From assembly GCA_951812715.1 (NCBI GenBank), contig OX638323.1:496001-560000 (forward strand): DNA of 64,000 nt, written 5' to 3'. This stretch comes from an uncultured Pseudohongiella sp. (GTDB lineage: Bacteria > Pseudomonadota > Gammaproteobacteria > Pseudomonadales > Pseudohongiellaceae). The notes beneath the pieces are model-generated. The model saw only the letters and a list, made by a program, of their open reading frames with translations. It made no database searches and was not told the DNA's origin. Shown here in pieces: positions 53,861 through 62,337 of the stretch; positions within the stretch are counted from its first letter, which is position 1; each line of letters starts with the position of its first letter. Position numbers and translations under genes: made by a program.

Positions 53861-53998
53861 CTCGCGTTGTCCGGGAACCATTTACTTCGTAGGCTTCGGG
53901 CTCGACATCTCTGACTCACACGCCCGCCGCAAATCCCCATCCCGCCAGCGACTCACATCCGGGGAGCGACTAGTTTGTGACCGGTGGGAGGTCTGTTG

Positions 53999-54742
53999 CT
54001 ATAGAGATTCTATGTGGGCTTCGATGATGCCGATCAGTTCTACGGTGCCGAAGCCGTGTACTCTTTTTATGTCCTTCATTTCGATGACGCCTGTGCCAAG
54101 TCCGGCCGCCCAATTGACGGAAAGCGCGAGGCAGGCATAAGGAATTTCCAGTTCACGGGCAAGTATGGCCTCGGGCATGCTGGTCATGCCTACCATGTCG
54201 CAGCCATCCCGGCGCAGGCGCAGGATTTCGGCGGCCGTTTCCAGGCGCGGGCCTTGCAGCACGCCGTAGATTCCTCCGAACTTTATCGCTTTTTCCACCC
54301 TGGCCGCGGCGTCGCGCAATGCCTCCCGCAGCGGCCGGTCGTACGGCCAGGTGAAGTCGACGTGCCTGGGCGCTTCGTCCGGCCCGTCGAAAAATGAGTT
54401 TTCGCGGCCCCAGGTGTAGTCGATCAACTGCTCCGGGATTGCCATGGCGCCGGGCGGGAGGTCTTCGCTTATGCCACCAACGGTATTGGTCGCGATGATG
54501 CGGTCGACGCCGAGGCTGTTCAGCGCCCAGATATTGGCCTTGTAGTTGACCTTATGAGCGGGAACGCGGTCGCCGGCGGCGTGTCGGGGAAGGAATGCGA
54601 CCGGTACCTTCTTCAGACGACAGATATCGACCTGGACTGGCCCACCGTAAGGCGTGCGTATGGCCTCGATGGTCTCCACTTCCAACTCGCGAACCTCGCC
54701 GCGCAATGATCCCAGGCCCGATCCGCCTATAACAGCCAGCAT
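53999..54742 (-). CDS. mtnP: S-methyl-5'-thioinosine/-adenosine phosphorylase
   Basis: A 247-residue purine nucleoside phosphorylase family protein. The phosphate site is AVIGGSGLG near the N-terminus, with FLPRHAAGDRVPAHKVNYKAN and NTVGGISEDLPPGAMAIP in the middle, and VGMTSMPEAILARELEIPYA near 190. Its position next to csiV-mfd matches the Pseudomonas gene PA3004, which was shown to prefer 5'-methylthioinosine. It therefore probably salvages methylthioinosine formed from methylthioadenosine, a polyamine-synthesis by-product. Substrate preference cannot be read directly from sequence. Confidence 0.9.
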   Translation of the reverse strand: MLAVIGGSGLGSLRGEVRELEVETIEAIRTPYGGPVQVDICRLKKVPVAFLPRHAAGDRVPAHKVNYKANIWALNSLGVDRIIATNTVGGISEDLPPGAMAIPEQLIDYTWGRENSFFDGPDEAPRHVDFTWPYDRPLREALRDAAARVEKAIKFGGIYGVLQGPRLETAAEILRLRRDGCDMVGMTSMPEAILARELEIPYACLALSVNWAAGLGTGVIEMKDIKRVHGFGTVELIGIIEAHIESL

Positions 54743-54764
54743 GCGTTATTCCTTGGTTAATAGT

Positions 54765-54841
54765 TGGTACGCCCGGCAGGACTTGAACCTGCAACCCTCG
54801 GCTTAGAAGGCCGATGCTCTATCCCGTTGAGCTACGGGCGC
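54765..54841 (-). tRNA. tRNA-Arg (anticodon TCT)
   Basis: The cloverleaf folds with acceptor GCGCCCG/CGGGCGT, a D-arm TAGCTCAACGGGATAGAG, an anticodon loop CTTCTAA with TCT, and a T-arm ending GTTCAAGTCCTGC. The 3' CCA is encoded. It reads AGA codons. It is the first of three minus-strand tRNAs near the cysS-glnS region, a location shared with Pseudomonas. Confidence 0.95.
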
Positions 54842-54908
54842 ATGATTTTCCGGTGAAATTGCAACACGAATTGCCCGTGCCGGGCAATCCCGCGGCAGGC
54901 AGGAGAAT

Positions 54909-54985
54909 TGGGGTGACCGATGGGGCTCGAACCCACGACAACCGGAGTCACAGTCCGGGGCTCTACCAACTGAGCTACGATCACC
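54909..54985 (-). tRNA. tRNA-His (anticodon GTG)
   Basis: Acceptor GTGATCG pairs with CGGTCAC, with the extra 5' G at position -1 opposite C73 that marks histidine tRNAs. The anticodon loop CTGTGAC gives GTG, and the T-loop is GTTCGAGCC. The 3' CCA is encoded. Confidence 0.95.
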
Positions 54986-55004
54986 ACGATGAAGTGATGG
55001 GGTT

Positions 55005-55081
55005 TGGTCGGGGTAGAGAGATTTGAACTCCCGACTTCTTGCTCCCAAAGCAAGCGCGCTACCAGGCTGCGCTATACCCCG
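55005..55081 (-). tRNA. tRNA-Pro (anticodon TGG)
   Basis: Acceptor CGGGGTA pairs with TACCCCG, the D-loop reads AGCCTGGTAGCG, the anticodon loop TTTGGGA gives TGG, and the T-loop is GTTCAAATC. The 3' CCA is encoded. Its 5' end is 200 bp from ppk2; nothing else is evident in that gap. Confidence 0.95.
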
Positions 55082-55281
55082 ATAGGGTGTTTTCGGACCT
55101 GCCGTGAAAGCGGGGAATGATACTTGGCGGCCCCTGGACAGTCAATCGGAACAGACCGGAAACGGCGGGCGCGGTCAGGTGGGAGCGGTAGACCAACGCG
55201 GCCTTGCATCTGCCGATCCTGCCTGGTCGACACCCTGTTTCGACTTGACATAACATCGCAATGCATTAAGCGGAAATCAGC

Positions 55282-56091
55282 ATGAACGATTCGGACCAGC
55301 CCGATACACCGAAACGCATGGATGAACGGAAATACCTCGCGGAACTGTTTCGGCTGCAAACGGAACTGGTAAAACTACAGGCATGGGTCAAACACAAGGG
55401 ACTGAAGATCGTCGTCATCTTCGAGGGCCGTGACGCCGCGGGCAAGGGCGGCGTAATCAAACGCATTACCGAATATCTCAATCCGCGCATCTGCCGGGTA
55501 GTGGCTCTGCCCGCGCCAAGCCAACGCGAGACCAGTCAGTGGTACTTTCAGCGCTATGTAGCCCACCTGCCGGCAGCCGGCGAGATAGTGCTGATGGATC
55601 GAAGCTGGTACAACCGCGCGGGGGTGGAGCGCGTGATGGAGTATTGCAGCGAGACGGAATACCGCGAGTTTCTGGCGGAATGCCCGCAATTCGAGCGCAT
55701 GCTGGTGCGTTCCGGCATCGTTCTGGTCAAGTATTGGTTCTCGATTTCAGCAACAGAACAGGAGCGGCGCTTTCTTGCCCGCGTCAGGAATCCGCACAAA
55801 CGCTGGAAACTTTCGCCAATAGATTTGCAAGCAAGGGCGCGCTGGACCGATTACTCCAAAGCCAAGGACGAAATGTTCTCCCATTGCGACATCGACGAGG
55901 CTCCCTGGTATGTAGTGAACGCGGATATCAAGGAACACGCGCGGCTAAATTGCATGCGCCATTTGTTGAGCCTGATTCCCTATGAAGACCTGACTCCGGA
56001 TCAGGTCAGTCTGCCGCAACGCAAACCCGGTGATGACTATCAGCGCCCGCCTGCCTCGGAGCAGAATTTCATCCCGGAGTACTATCCCTAG
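55282..56091 (+). CDS. ppk2: Polyphosphate kinase 2
   Basis: PPK2 uses polyphosphate to phosphorylate nucleoside diphosphates or monophosphates. The 269-residue single-domain protein has the P-loop EGRDAAGKGG (49-57), the lid-region RETSQWYFQRYVAHLPAAGE, and Walker B with the DRSWYNRAGVERVM signature. The C-terminal part ends EQNFIPEYYP. Single-domain proteins of this length with this signature are usually class I (NDP-phosphorylating), but class assignment is tentative. It is convergent with cysS with only 4 bp between the stops. Confidence 0.93.
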   Translation: MNDSDQPDTPKRMDERKYLAELFRLQTELVKLQAWVKHKGLKIVVIFEGRDAAGKGGVIKRITEYLNPRICRVVALPAPSQRETSQWYFQRYVAHLPAAGEIVLMDRSWYNRAGVERVMEYCSETEYREFLAECPQFERMLVRSGIVLVKYWFSISATEQERRFLARVRNPHKRWKLSPIDLQARARWTDYSKAKDEMFSHCDIDEAPWYVVNADIKEHARLNCMRHLLSLIPYEDLTPDQVSLPQRKPGDDYQRPPASEQNFIPEYYP

Positions 56092-56095
56092 CGAG

Positions 56096-57502
56096 TCAGG
56101 ATTGGGCGGGGGCTTTCACGATGCGCCAGCGCGAGCCTTCGGCGCCGTCTTCAACGACTACGTTGCTGGCGCCGAGCAAATCGCGGATGCGATCTGCCTC
56201 CCGCCAGTTCTTCTCCGCCCGCGCCCGCTCCCGGGCCGCTACCAGCGACTCCACTTCAGCGATGTCCAGCCGCTCCGAACCGGAACCGCGCAGCCAGACT
56301 TCCGGATCCGCTTGCAGGATTCCCAGCACCGCGCCAAGTTTCGTCAGCAACCTTGCCAACTGCGCGGCAGCGCGCAAATCGGCGGCGGACTTCAGTCGAT
56401 TGATCTCCCGGGCCAGATCGAATAGCGCGCGGAAGGCCACCGGCGTATTGAAATCATCGTCCATGGCCGCACGGAAGGTTCGTTCAAAGCGGCTATTGAC
56501 CAGATTTCGCGCATTCGCGGTATCCAGTCCCTGTATTGCTGTATACAAACGTTTGAGTGCGCTGGCGGACTGGGCGAGCGCCTGTTCCGAATAGTTCAGC
56601 GGGCTGCGGTAATGGCTCGAAATGAGAAAGTGGCGCACGACTTCCGCTTCATGGCGGGACAATATGTCGCGTATGGTGAAGAAATTACCCAGCGACTTGG
56701 ACATTTTCTCATCGTCTATCCGCAGCGGACCGTTGTGCATCCATAGATTCGCAAAGGGCTCGCCGGTGGCGGCCACGGATTGGGCAATCTCATTCTCGTG
56801 ATGGGGAAATACCAGATCCGAACCGCCGCCATGTATATCGAAATGCGCGCCGAGAGTTTCGCAGGACATGGCGGAACATTCGATATGCCAGCCGGGGCGG
56901 CCGTAACCCCAGGGCGAATCCCAGCCAACGCCTTCGTCCGGCGATGACTTCCAGAGTGCGAAATCCCGCGGATCGCGCTTCTGTTCGCCAGGATCGACCC
57001 GCGCGCCGCTGAGCAACTCATCGAGATTCTTGTTCGACAGCCGGCCATATCCCGGAAACCGCAAAACCGAAAAATACACGTCGCCAGTGTCCGTCCGGTA
57101 GGCGAATTCCTTGTCAACCAGGATTTCGATCATGGCGATGATCCGATCCATGTATACGGTTGCCCGCGGCTCCAAATCCGGCGGCAGGATGCCGAGCGCT
57201 GTTTCGTCCTCATGCATGGCGTTGATGAAGCGCTCGGTCAGATCGGAGAAGATTTCTCCGTTCTCCGCGGACCGCTCCAGAATCTTGTCGTCGATGTCGG
57301 TGATATTGCGGATATAGGTAACATCAAGGCCGCGCGAGCGCAGATAGCGCACGATGACGTCGAAGGCCACCAGGCAGCGGGCATGGCCAAGATGGCAATA
57401 GTCGTAGGCGGTGATCCCGCAGACGTACATCCGCACCTTGCCGGGTTCGATCGGCTTGAACTCTTCCTTGCGGCCCGTAAGGGTGTTGTAGATCGAAAGC
57501 AT
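56096..57502 (-). CDS. cysS: Cysteinyl-tRNA synthetase
   Basis: A class I synthetase of 468 residues (E. coli 461). The HIGH motif is HLGH at 37-40, the zinc ligand Cys28 is in YVCGITAYDY, and further zinc ligands lie in IECSAMSCETLG and VFPHHENEIAQS. The KMSKS loop is EKMSKSLGNFF near 270. It follows glnS on the same strand after 29 bp, the same order as in Pseudomonas, so they are probably cotranscribed. Confidence 0.98.
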   Translation of the reverse strand: MLSIYNTLTGRKEEFKPIEPGKVRMYVCGITAYDYCHLGHARCLVAFDVIVRYLRSRGLDVTYIRNITDIDDKILERSAENGEIFSDLTERFINAMHEDETALGILPPDLEPRATVYMDRIIAMIEILVDKEFAYRTDTGDVYFSVLRFPGYGRLSNKNLDELLSGARVDPGEQKRDPRDFALWKSSPDEGVGWDSPWGYGRPGWHIECSAMSCETLGAHFDIHGGGSDLVFPHHENEIAQSVAATGEPFANLWMHNGPLRIDDEKMSKSLGNFFTIRDILSRHEAEVVRHFLISSHYRSPLNYSEQALAQSASALKRLYTAIQGLDTANARNLVNSRFERTFRAAMDDDFNTPVAFRALFDLAREINRLKSAADLRAAAQLARLLTKLGAVLGILQADPEVWLRGSGSERLDIAEVESLVAARERARAEKNWREADRIRDLLGASNVVVEDGAEGSRWRIVKAPAQS

Positions 57503-57531
57503 GGAACTGATAATCCTCGCCGCTTTCCTGA

Positions 57532-59268
57532 TTATCGGGCGCTGCCCGCTCCCCAGGAATCGCGCAGACTGATTGTGCGATTGAATACTACTGGGCCGGC
57601 GGCCTCCCGATCGCGATAGAAATAGCCGACACGCTCAAACTGGAAACGATCGCCGGCGCCCTCGTTCAGGGTTCCCGGTTCAAGTATGCAGCCGTCGAGT
57701 TGCGCGAGCGAGTCGGGATTGATCTCATCGAAAACCTCCTCGACGCTTTTCGGCGTGGGATTCTCGCTGAGAAAAAGTCGGTCGTACAAGCGAACCGTGA
57801 CCTTTTTCCCGGCAGCGGCGGACACCCAATGAATCACACCCTTTACCTTGCGTCCCACGGGACGTTTGCCTAGTGTAGCGAAATCCACGCTGCAGCGAAG
57901 TTTGGCTGGCCGGCCGGCCGCGTCGCGCTGGACTTCATCGCAGCGAATCACATAGGCGCCGCGCAAACGCACTTCGCCGCCGGCAACGAGGCGCTTGAAA
58001 CCCGCGGGCGGATCGTCGCTGAAATCTTCCTGTTCGATATAGATTTCACGCGTCAGGGGAACTTCGCGGCTACCGAGTTCTTCGCGCTTGGGATGGCGCG
58101 CTAGCCGTAACCGCTCGACGCGGTTGTCATCGAAATTGGTCAGAATGACTGTCAGCGGGCGCAAGACACACATGACGCGGGGCGTATTGCGGTCGAGATC
58201 TTCGCGGATCGCGTGTTCGAGCATGCCGATGTCGACCAGGCTTTCCCCGCGGGCAACGCCGACCGCCTCGCAGAAATTGCGAATCGATGCCGGCGTATAG
58301 CCTCGTCGCCGCATCCCGGCCAGGGTTGGCATGCGCGGATCGTCCCAGCCGTCGACCTTGCCTTGTTCCACCAGCGCGCGCAGGAAGCGCTTGCCCATCA
58401 TGGTGTAGCTGATGCGCAACTTGGCGAATTCGGTCTGTTCCGGCAGCACGAAGGGCGCGTCCGAATCTCGCAAGTCGCTGGCCGCGCGCAGGGAATCAAT
58501 ATCGAGATTATGCAATATCCAGTCGTACAACGGCCGGTGATCCTCGAACTCCAATGTGCATAGCGAGTGGGTGATGCTCTCGATGGCGTCCGAAATACAA
58601 TGGGTGTAATCGTAGGTAGGATAGATACACCATTGCGAGCCCGTCTGATGATGGGAGGCATGGCGAATGCGATACAGGATCGGATCGCGCAGGTTGATGT
58701 TCGGCGAGGCCATGTCGATCTTCGCGCGCAGGCTCAACTCCCCATCCTTGAATTCTCCGGCGCGCATGCGCTCGAACAGGTCCAGGCTTTCGTTCGGATC
58801 GCGGTCGCGCCAGGGACTTTCCGTTCCCGGCCCGGTTAACGTGCCGCGATACTCTCGGGCCTGCTCGGGGCTCAGGGCGCAGACATAGGCCTTGCCCTTG
58901 CTGATCAGTTGCCGGGCAAATTCGTAAAGTTGATCGAAATACGACGAGGAATAACGCACTTCCCCGTGCCAGCGAAAACCGAGCCAGCGGATATTGTCCT
59001 TGATCGCATTGACGAATTCCTGGCTTTCCTTGAGCGGATTGGTGTCGTCGAAGCGGAGATTGCAATGCCCGCCGTTTTCTTCCGCCAGGGTGAAGTTCAG
59101 GCAGATGGACTTGGCGTGACCAATGTGGAGGAAGCCATTGGGCTCCGGCGGAAAGCGCGTATGCACTCGCCCGCCATGTTTGCCGGAAGCCAGATCCCGT
59201 ACCACCATCTGGCGAATGAAACCGGACGGTTCCCGGGCGCCGGGCGAATTATCGTCTGTATCTTTCAT
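57532..59268 (-). CDS. glnS: Glutaminyl-tRNA synthetase
   Basis: A class I synthetase of 578 residues (E. coli 554) starting at the ATG at 59268. The HIGH motif is [15 protein letters not shown] (48-51). The KMSKS-equivalent loop reads TMMGKRFL; E. coli GlnS has VMSKRKL there, so the serine is Gly here while the lysine is kept. The following [19 protein letters not shown] is highly conserved. The C-terminal anticodon-binding beta-barrel is complete. The frame opens 99 bp upstream, but the added residues are not conserved. Confidence 0.96.
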   Translation of the reverse strand: MKDTDDNSPGAREPSGFIRQMVVRDLASGKHGGRVHTRFPPEPNGFLHIGHAKSICLNFTLAEENGGHCNLRFDDTNPLKESQEFVNAIKDNIRWLGFRWHGEVRYSSSYFDQLYEFARQLISKGKAYVCALSPEQAREYRGTLTGPGTESPWRDRDPNESLDLFERMRAGEFKDGELSLRAKIDMASPNINLRDPILYRIRHASHHQTGSQWCIYPTYDYTHCISDAIESITHSLCTLEFEDHRPLYDWILHNLDIDSLRAASDLRDSDAPFVLPEQTEFAKLRISYTMMGKRFLRALVEQGKVDGWDDPRMPTLAGMRRRGYTPASIRNFCEAVGVARGESLVDIGMLEHAIREDLDRNTPRVMCVLRPLTVILTNFDDNRVERLRLARHPKREELGSREVPLTREIYIEQEDFSDDPPAGFKRLVAGGEVRLRGAYVIRCDEVQRDAAGRPAKLRCSVDFATLGKRPVGRKVKGVIHWVSAAAGKKVTVRLYDRLFLSENPTPKSVEEVFDEINPDSLAQLDGCILEPGTLNEGAGDRFQFERVGYFYRDREAAGPVVFNRTISLRDSWGAGSAR

Positions 59269-59327
59269 AGTATACGATTGGTGACTGAACCATTTACCGA
59301 CTCGCGCCGAGGAAGCCTGGCCATATA

Positions 59328-59512
59328 GTGCATGCCATCCATGGCGCGAATTTTGTAGTCTCTCCAAATCCCGAGCTTGACGGCCCGGCCGCCAAGCACA
59401 GCCCGGTGGCGCCCGGTTCGCGCACCAAGCTCACGCTGAGTAATCACTTGTCCTCGCCCTCGTCGAGCGGTTCGACCGTCAGAAAGCCGCGCTGCCTGTC
59501 GGCTGCGCCGGC
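59328..59512 (+). repeat. Dispersed intergenic repeat, family 2, copy 2 (upstream of ppiB)
   Basis: This is the partner of 14510-14685, which matches in reverse complement. Shared blocks include GGTGGCGC, CGCGCAC, GTAATC and CTTGTCCTCGCC in the same spacing. It lies between the divergent glnS and ppiB genes, oriented like ppiB. No frame is open in both copies. Confidence 0.7.
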
Positions 59513-59536
59513 CGGATCTCACCCTTTTTCCAGAAC

Positions 59537-59565
59537 GGGAAAGCCGCTATTATAGCGGCCTTCCC
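59537..59565. promoter_or_regulatory. Strong hairpin between glnS and ppiB
   Basis: GGGAAAGCCGCTAT and ATAGCGGCCTTCCC form a 14-bp stem with one mismatch around a single central T. It lies 62 bp before the ppiB start and contains a TATTAT hexamer. Since the genes diverge, it is more likely an operator, a promoter-linked palindrome or part of a repeat than a terminator. No factor can be named. Confidence 0.4.
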
Positions 59566-59627
59566 GAGATCGCTTCATCCATAGCCGGGTTCTGTCCCGC
59601 GACATGCCCGCCATCAAGGACTCCACC

Positions 59628-60131
59628 GTGATAGTGCTTCAGACCAACTTTGGAAACATCCGCATCGAACTCGACTTCGACAAGGCGCCGAATTCGGCGC
59701 GCAATTTTCAGGATTACGTAGAACAGGGCTTTTATGATGGCACCCTGTTCCACCGGGTGATTGACAATTTCATGATCCAGGGCGGCGGCTTCACCTCGGG
59801 ATTGCGCGGCAAGCGAGGCGGCGCGCCGGTCCGCAACGAAGCCGACAACGGACTGAAAAACGAAACCGGCACGCTTGCCATGGCCAGAACTTCGAACCCG
59901 CATTCGGCCACCTCGCAATTCTTCATCAACGTCAGCGACAACGGCTTTCTCGATCATCGCGACCAAACCCCCGACGGCTGGGGTTACGCGGTATTCGGCA
60001 AGGTCATCGAAGGCATGGACGTGGTCAACAGGATCAAGGGTTGCACGACGACATCCATGGCGGGCCACGGCGACGTACCGGCCGAGGAAGTCGTCATCGA
60101 ATCGGCCCGGGTCGAATCCGGCGACGGCTGA
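59628..60131 (+). CDS. ppiB: Peptidyl-prolyl cis-trans isomerase (cyclophilin)
   Basis: A cytoplasmic cyclophilin of 167 residues (E. coli PpiB 164). It has the active-site stretch [15 protein letters not shown], then [10 protein letters not shown] and [14 protein letters not shown]. No signal peptide is present. I prefer the GTG at 59628, with AAGGA 7 nt upstream, so that the protein starts [15 protein letters not shown] as in relatives. An in-frame ATG at 59604 has no ribosome site. It precedes lpxH by 18 bp, as in Pseudomonas. Confidence 0.95.
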   Translation: MIVLQTNFGNIRIELDFDKAPNSARNFQDYVEQGFYDGTLFHRVIDNFMIQGGGFTSGLRGKRGGAPVRNEADNGLKNETGTLAMARTSNPHSATSQFFINVSDNGFLDHRDQTPDGWGYAVFGKVIEGMDVVNRIKGCTTTSMAGHGDVPAEEVVIESARVESGDG

Positions 60132-60149
60132 GGGCCGGCATCCGCCGTG

Positions 60150-60899
60150 ATGGACGCGCCGGTCATCCTGATTTCCGACCTGCACATGCAGGAATCACGG
60201 CCGGACATCACGCGCGCGTTTGTCGATTTCACTGCCTCCCTCCCCTCCGCTTGCAATGAGTTCTTCATCCTCGGCGACCTGTTCGAACTCTGGATCGGCG
60301 ACGATGATGAATCACCGCTGGCCGAATATGTCGCCGCCTCCCTGAGAGCGCTATCGGCGCGCGGCGTGAATGTCTACCTGATGCACGGCAATCGGGATTT
60401 TCTCATCGGTGAAGAATTCGCGACGCGTTGTGGCGCCCAATTGATCTCTGAACCATTTGAACTGCGCGTTAAAGACACTGACTGGTTGCTGCTGCATGGC
60501 GATGCGCTTTGTACTGACGACGCCGACTACATGAAGTTTCGCGAGATGGTCAGAAACCCGGCCTGGCAACGAAACTTTCTCGCCCGCCCTCTGGCTGAAC
60601 GCCAGGCCTGGGCCGACCAGGCCAGGGAACAGAGCCAGGCCGCCACCGCGGGGAAACCGGCCGAAATCATGGACGTCAACCAGGCAGCCGTGCTCGAACT
60701 GATCCGCGCCAGCGGCCGCCATCGCATGCTGCATGGACACACCCACCGGCCCGCGGTACACGAACTGCCCGATGCAGGGCCATCGCCCGAAGAGGCGGCA
60801 AAGCGCGTCGTCCTCGGCGACTGGGACCGCAACGGCTGGTACGCCGCCATCGACGGCGCCGAGTTCACATTGCAGAATTTCCCCATTCCGGGCTCCTAG
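60150..60899 (+). CDS. lpxH: UDP-2,3-diacylglucosamine diphosphatase
   Basis: LpxH hydrolyses UDP-2,3-diacylglucosamine to lipid X in lipid A synthesis. The 249-residue protein has the calcineurin-like metallophosphoesterase motifs in order: SDLHMQE (Asp10, His12), LGDLFELWIGDDD, GNRDFLIG, HGDALCTDD and HGHTHRPAVHEL. Start is the ATG at 60150; the preceding GTG at 60147 is also open. Confidence 0.97.
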   Translation: MDAPVILISDLHMQESRPDITRAFVDFTASLPSACNEFFILGDLFELWIGDDDESPLAEYVAASLRALSARGVNVYLMHGNRDFLIGEEFATRCGAQLISEPFELRVKDTDWLLLHGDALCTDDADYMKFREMVRNPAWQRNFLARPLAERQAWADQAREQSQAATAGKPAEIMDVNQAAVLELIRASGRHRMLHGHTHRPAVHELPDAGPSPEEAAKRVVLGDWDRNGWYAAIDGAEFTLQNFPIPGS

Positions 60900-60937
60900 T
60901 CGTTGCGAGCTGTAATCTTTTCGATTACACTTTCCAA

Positions 60938-61225
60938 ATGATCCGTAGATTTCGCCACAAGGGACTGAAGCGATTTTTCGCCGACCCGCGCTATACCGAC
61001 AAGCGAGGGATAAATACGGAAACGGAACCGCGGCTTATCGTAATTCTCGATGCGCTGGACGTAATTGAAACAGCAGAAGAAATGGATATTGCAGGACTGT
61101 ATTTCCACAAACTGAAAGGCGCCAGGAAGAACGGATACAGCGTTCGTGTTACCGCAAACTGGCGAATTACCTGGAAGATGGAGGGTGAGGACGTAATCGA
61201 CGTGAACCTGGAGGATTATCACTAA
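60938..61225 (+). CDS. higB: HigB-family toxin (RelE/ParE superfamily)
   Basis: A 95-residue HigB-type mRNA interferase. The N-terminus IRRFRHKGLKRFFADPRYTD and the C-terminal GYSVRVTANWRITWKMEGED...VNLEDYH are characteristic of the type II toxin placed before its antitoxin. HigB cleaves mRNA on the ribosome. The stop overlaps the higA start by one base (TAATG), the normal toxin-first order of higBA. Confidence 0.92.
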   Translation: MIRRFRHKGLKRFFADPRYTDKRGINTETEPRLIVILDALDVIETAEEMDIAGLYFHKLKGARKNGYSVRVTANWRITWKMEGEDVIDVNLEDYH

Positions 61226-61506
61226 TGAACCGCAAACCTTCACACCCGGGAGCGTTGATCCGCAACGTAATCCTGCCCGAAACCGGACTTTCCGTCAGTT
61301 CGCTCGCTGAGCGTTGCGGCGTTGCGCGCAACACCATGTCAAAAGTCGTAAATGAGCGAGGCGACGTCACCGGAGATCTGGCGATTCGCCTGAGTCGCGT
61401 ACTCGGCAGCACGCCCCAGTTTTGGCTGGCAATGCAGGCGAAACTGAAATTCTGGCAACTGGAGCAAAAAAACGGCCAAATCTACAGCCAAATGGAACGT
61501 ATCTGA
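61225..61506 (+). CDS. higA: HigA-family antitoxin
   Basis: A 93-residue XRE/HigA antitoxin. It starts MNRKPSHPGALIRNVILPE and has the helix-turn-helix VSSLAERCGVARNTMSKVVN followed by LAIRLSRVLGSTPQFWLAMQ, the standard HigA core. It neutralises HigB and probably represses the pair by binding its promoter just upstream of 60938. This pair is intact, unlike the remnant at 32478-32723. Confidence 0.93.
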   Translation: MNRKPSHPGALIRNVILPETGLSVSSLAERCGVARNTMSKVVNERGDVTGDLAIRLSRVLGSTPQFWLAMQAKLKFWQLEQKNGQIYSQMERI

Positions 61507-61617
61507 ACAGTCGACCGTGACCGGAGTTTGGCATACACGAGCTGAACAGAGAGTCAAACGTGGCTGCAAGAGTAGTACCTGGATCAAGGCGCCAGGTGCA
61601 AGGGGAAATCTTACTGC

Positions 61618-62088
61618 CTATTCGGTGGACCTGACGGCAGTGGATCGTATGGGGGCGATGTAGCGGTCGAAATGGGCTTCTGCCAGGCGCAACAGTTCTT
61701 CCTCGATCTGGGCGGATAGCTCCAGCAGATTCCAACTCGCATATTCCGGCAATTTGCGTACGCCGAAACTGTCGAGATTGGCGATGTCTTCGACGCCCTT
61801 CTTGAGCAGATTGTGCAGCCAGCAATACGGCGACTGCCGCGGATTGTAGGGAATGCGCAGGCGGCGCAGACCTGCTTGCAAACGGTTCGGCGCGCTTATG
61901 CTGAAACGTGCTTCGAGAATCTGGATATTTTGTTGTTCGATCCGCGCGAGCACGGCGCTTTTGGCGACAACGTCATAGCTGTTCCACTGGATGACTTCAG
62001 CGGCATAGCGCTTGCAGCCGCGACAAACGCGATCTCCCACCGAAGTGGTGGAACAAATACCTATACAAGGCGTTTTGACGTCTTTCAT
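61618..62088 (-). CDS. DUF1289 domain protein
   Basis: A 156-residue protein whose N-terminal 50 residues match DUF1289: TPCIGICSTTSVGDRVCRGC with four cysteines that probably bind a metal, then KRYAAEVIQWNSYD. The rest (about 60-156) is a conserved extension with QSPYCWLHNLLKKGVEDI. The start at 62088 (MKDVKTPC) is the usual one; the frame stays open to 62127. Function unknown. It is convergent with higA and divergent from acnB. Confidence 0.8.
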   Translation of the reverse strand: MKDVKTPCIGICSTTSVGDRVCRGCKRYAAEVIQWNSYDVVAKSAVLARIEQQNIQILEARFSISAPNRLQAGLRRLRIPYNPRQSPYCWLHNLLKKGVEDIANLDSFGVRKLPEYASWNLLELSAQIEEELLRLAEAHFDRYIAPIRSTAVRSTE

Positions 62089-62337
62089 GGCGGGCCGGAA
62101 TGGCTTTGCAAGAGCATTGTACATCATCGCCGAAAACTTGCTTCAAGTGGATTTTAGAGCCCGATTACACTAAAATAGCGGCCGGTTCGGTGGAAATCGG
62201 ACCCTGCGAAACATTCTGTTCCGCGCCTTTATTCCGCGCAGTTTCAAGACTGACCCCACCGCGGATTCGCGGCATCGCAGCCGTGACAACGAAGCCCCGC
62301 GGGCTCGCGCCCTAGCGAATACAGAGAGGATTTCAGT

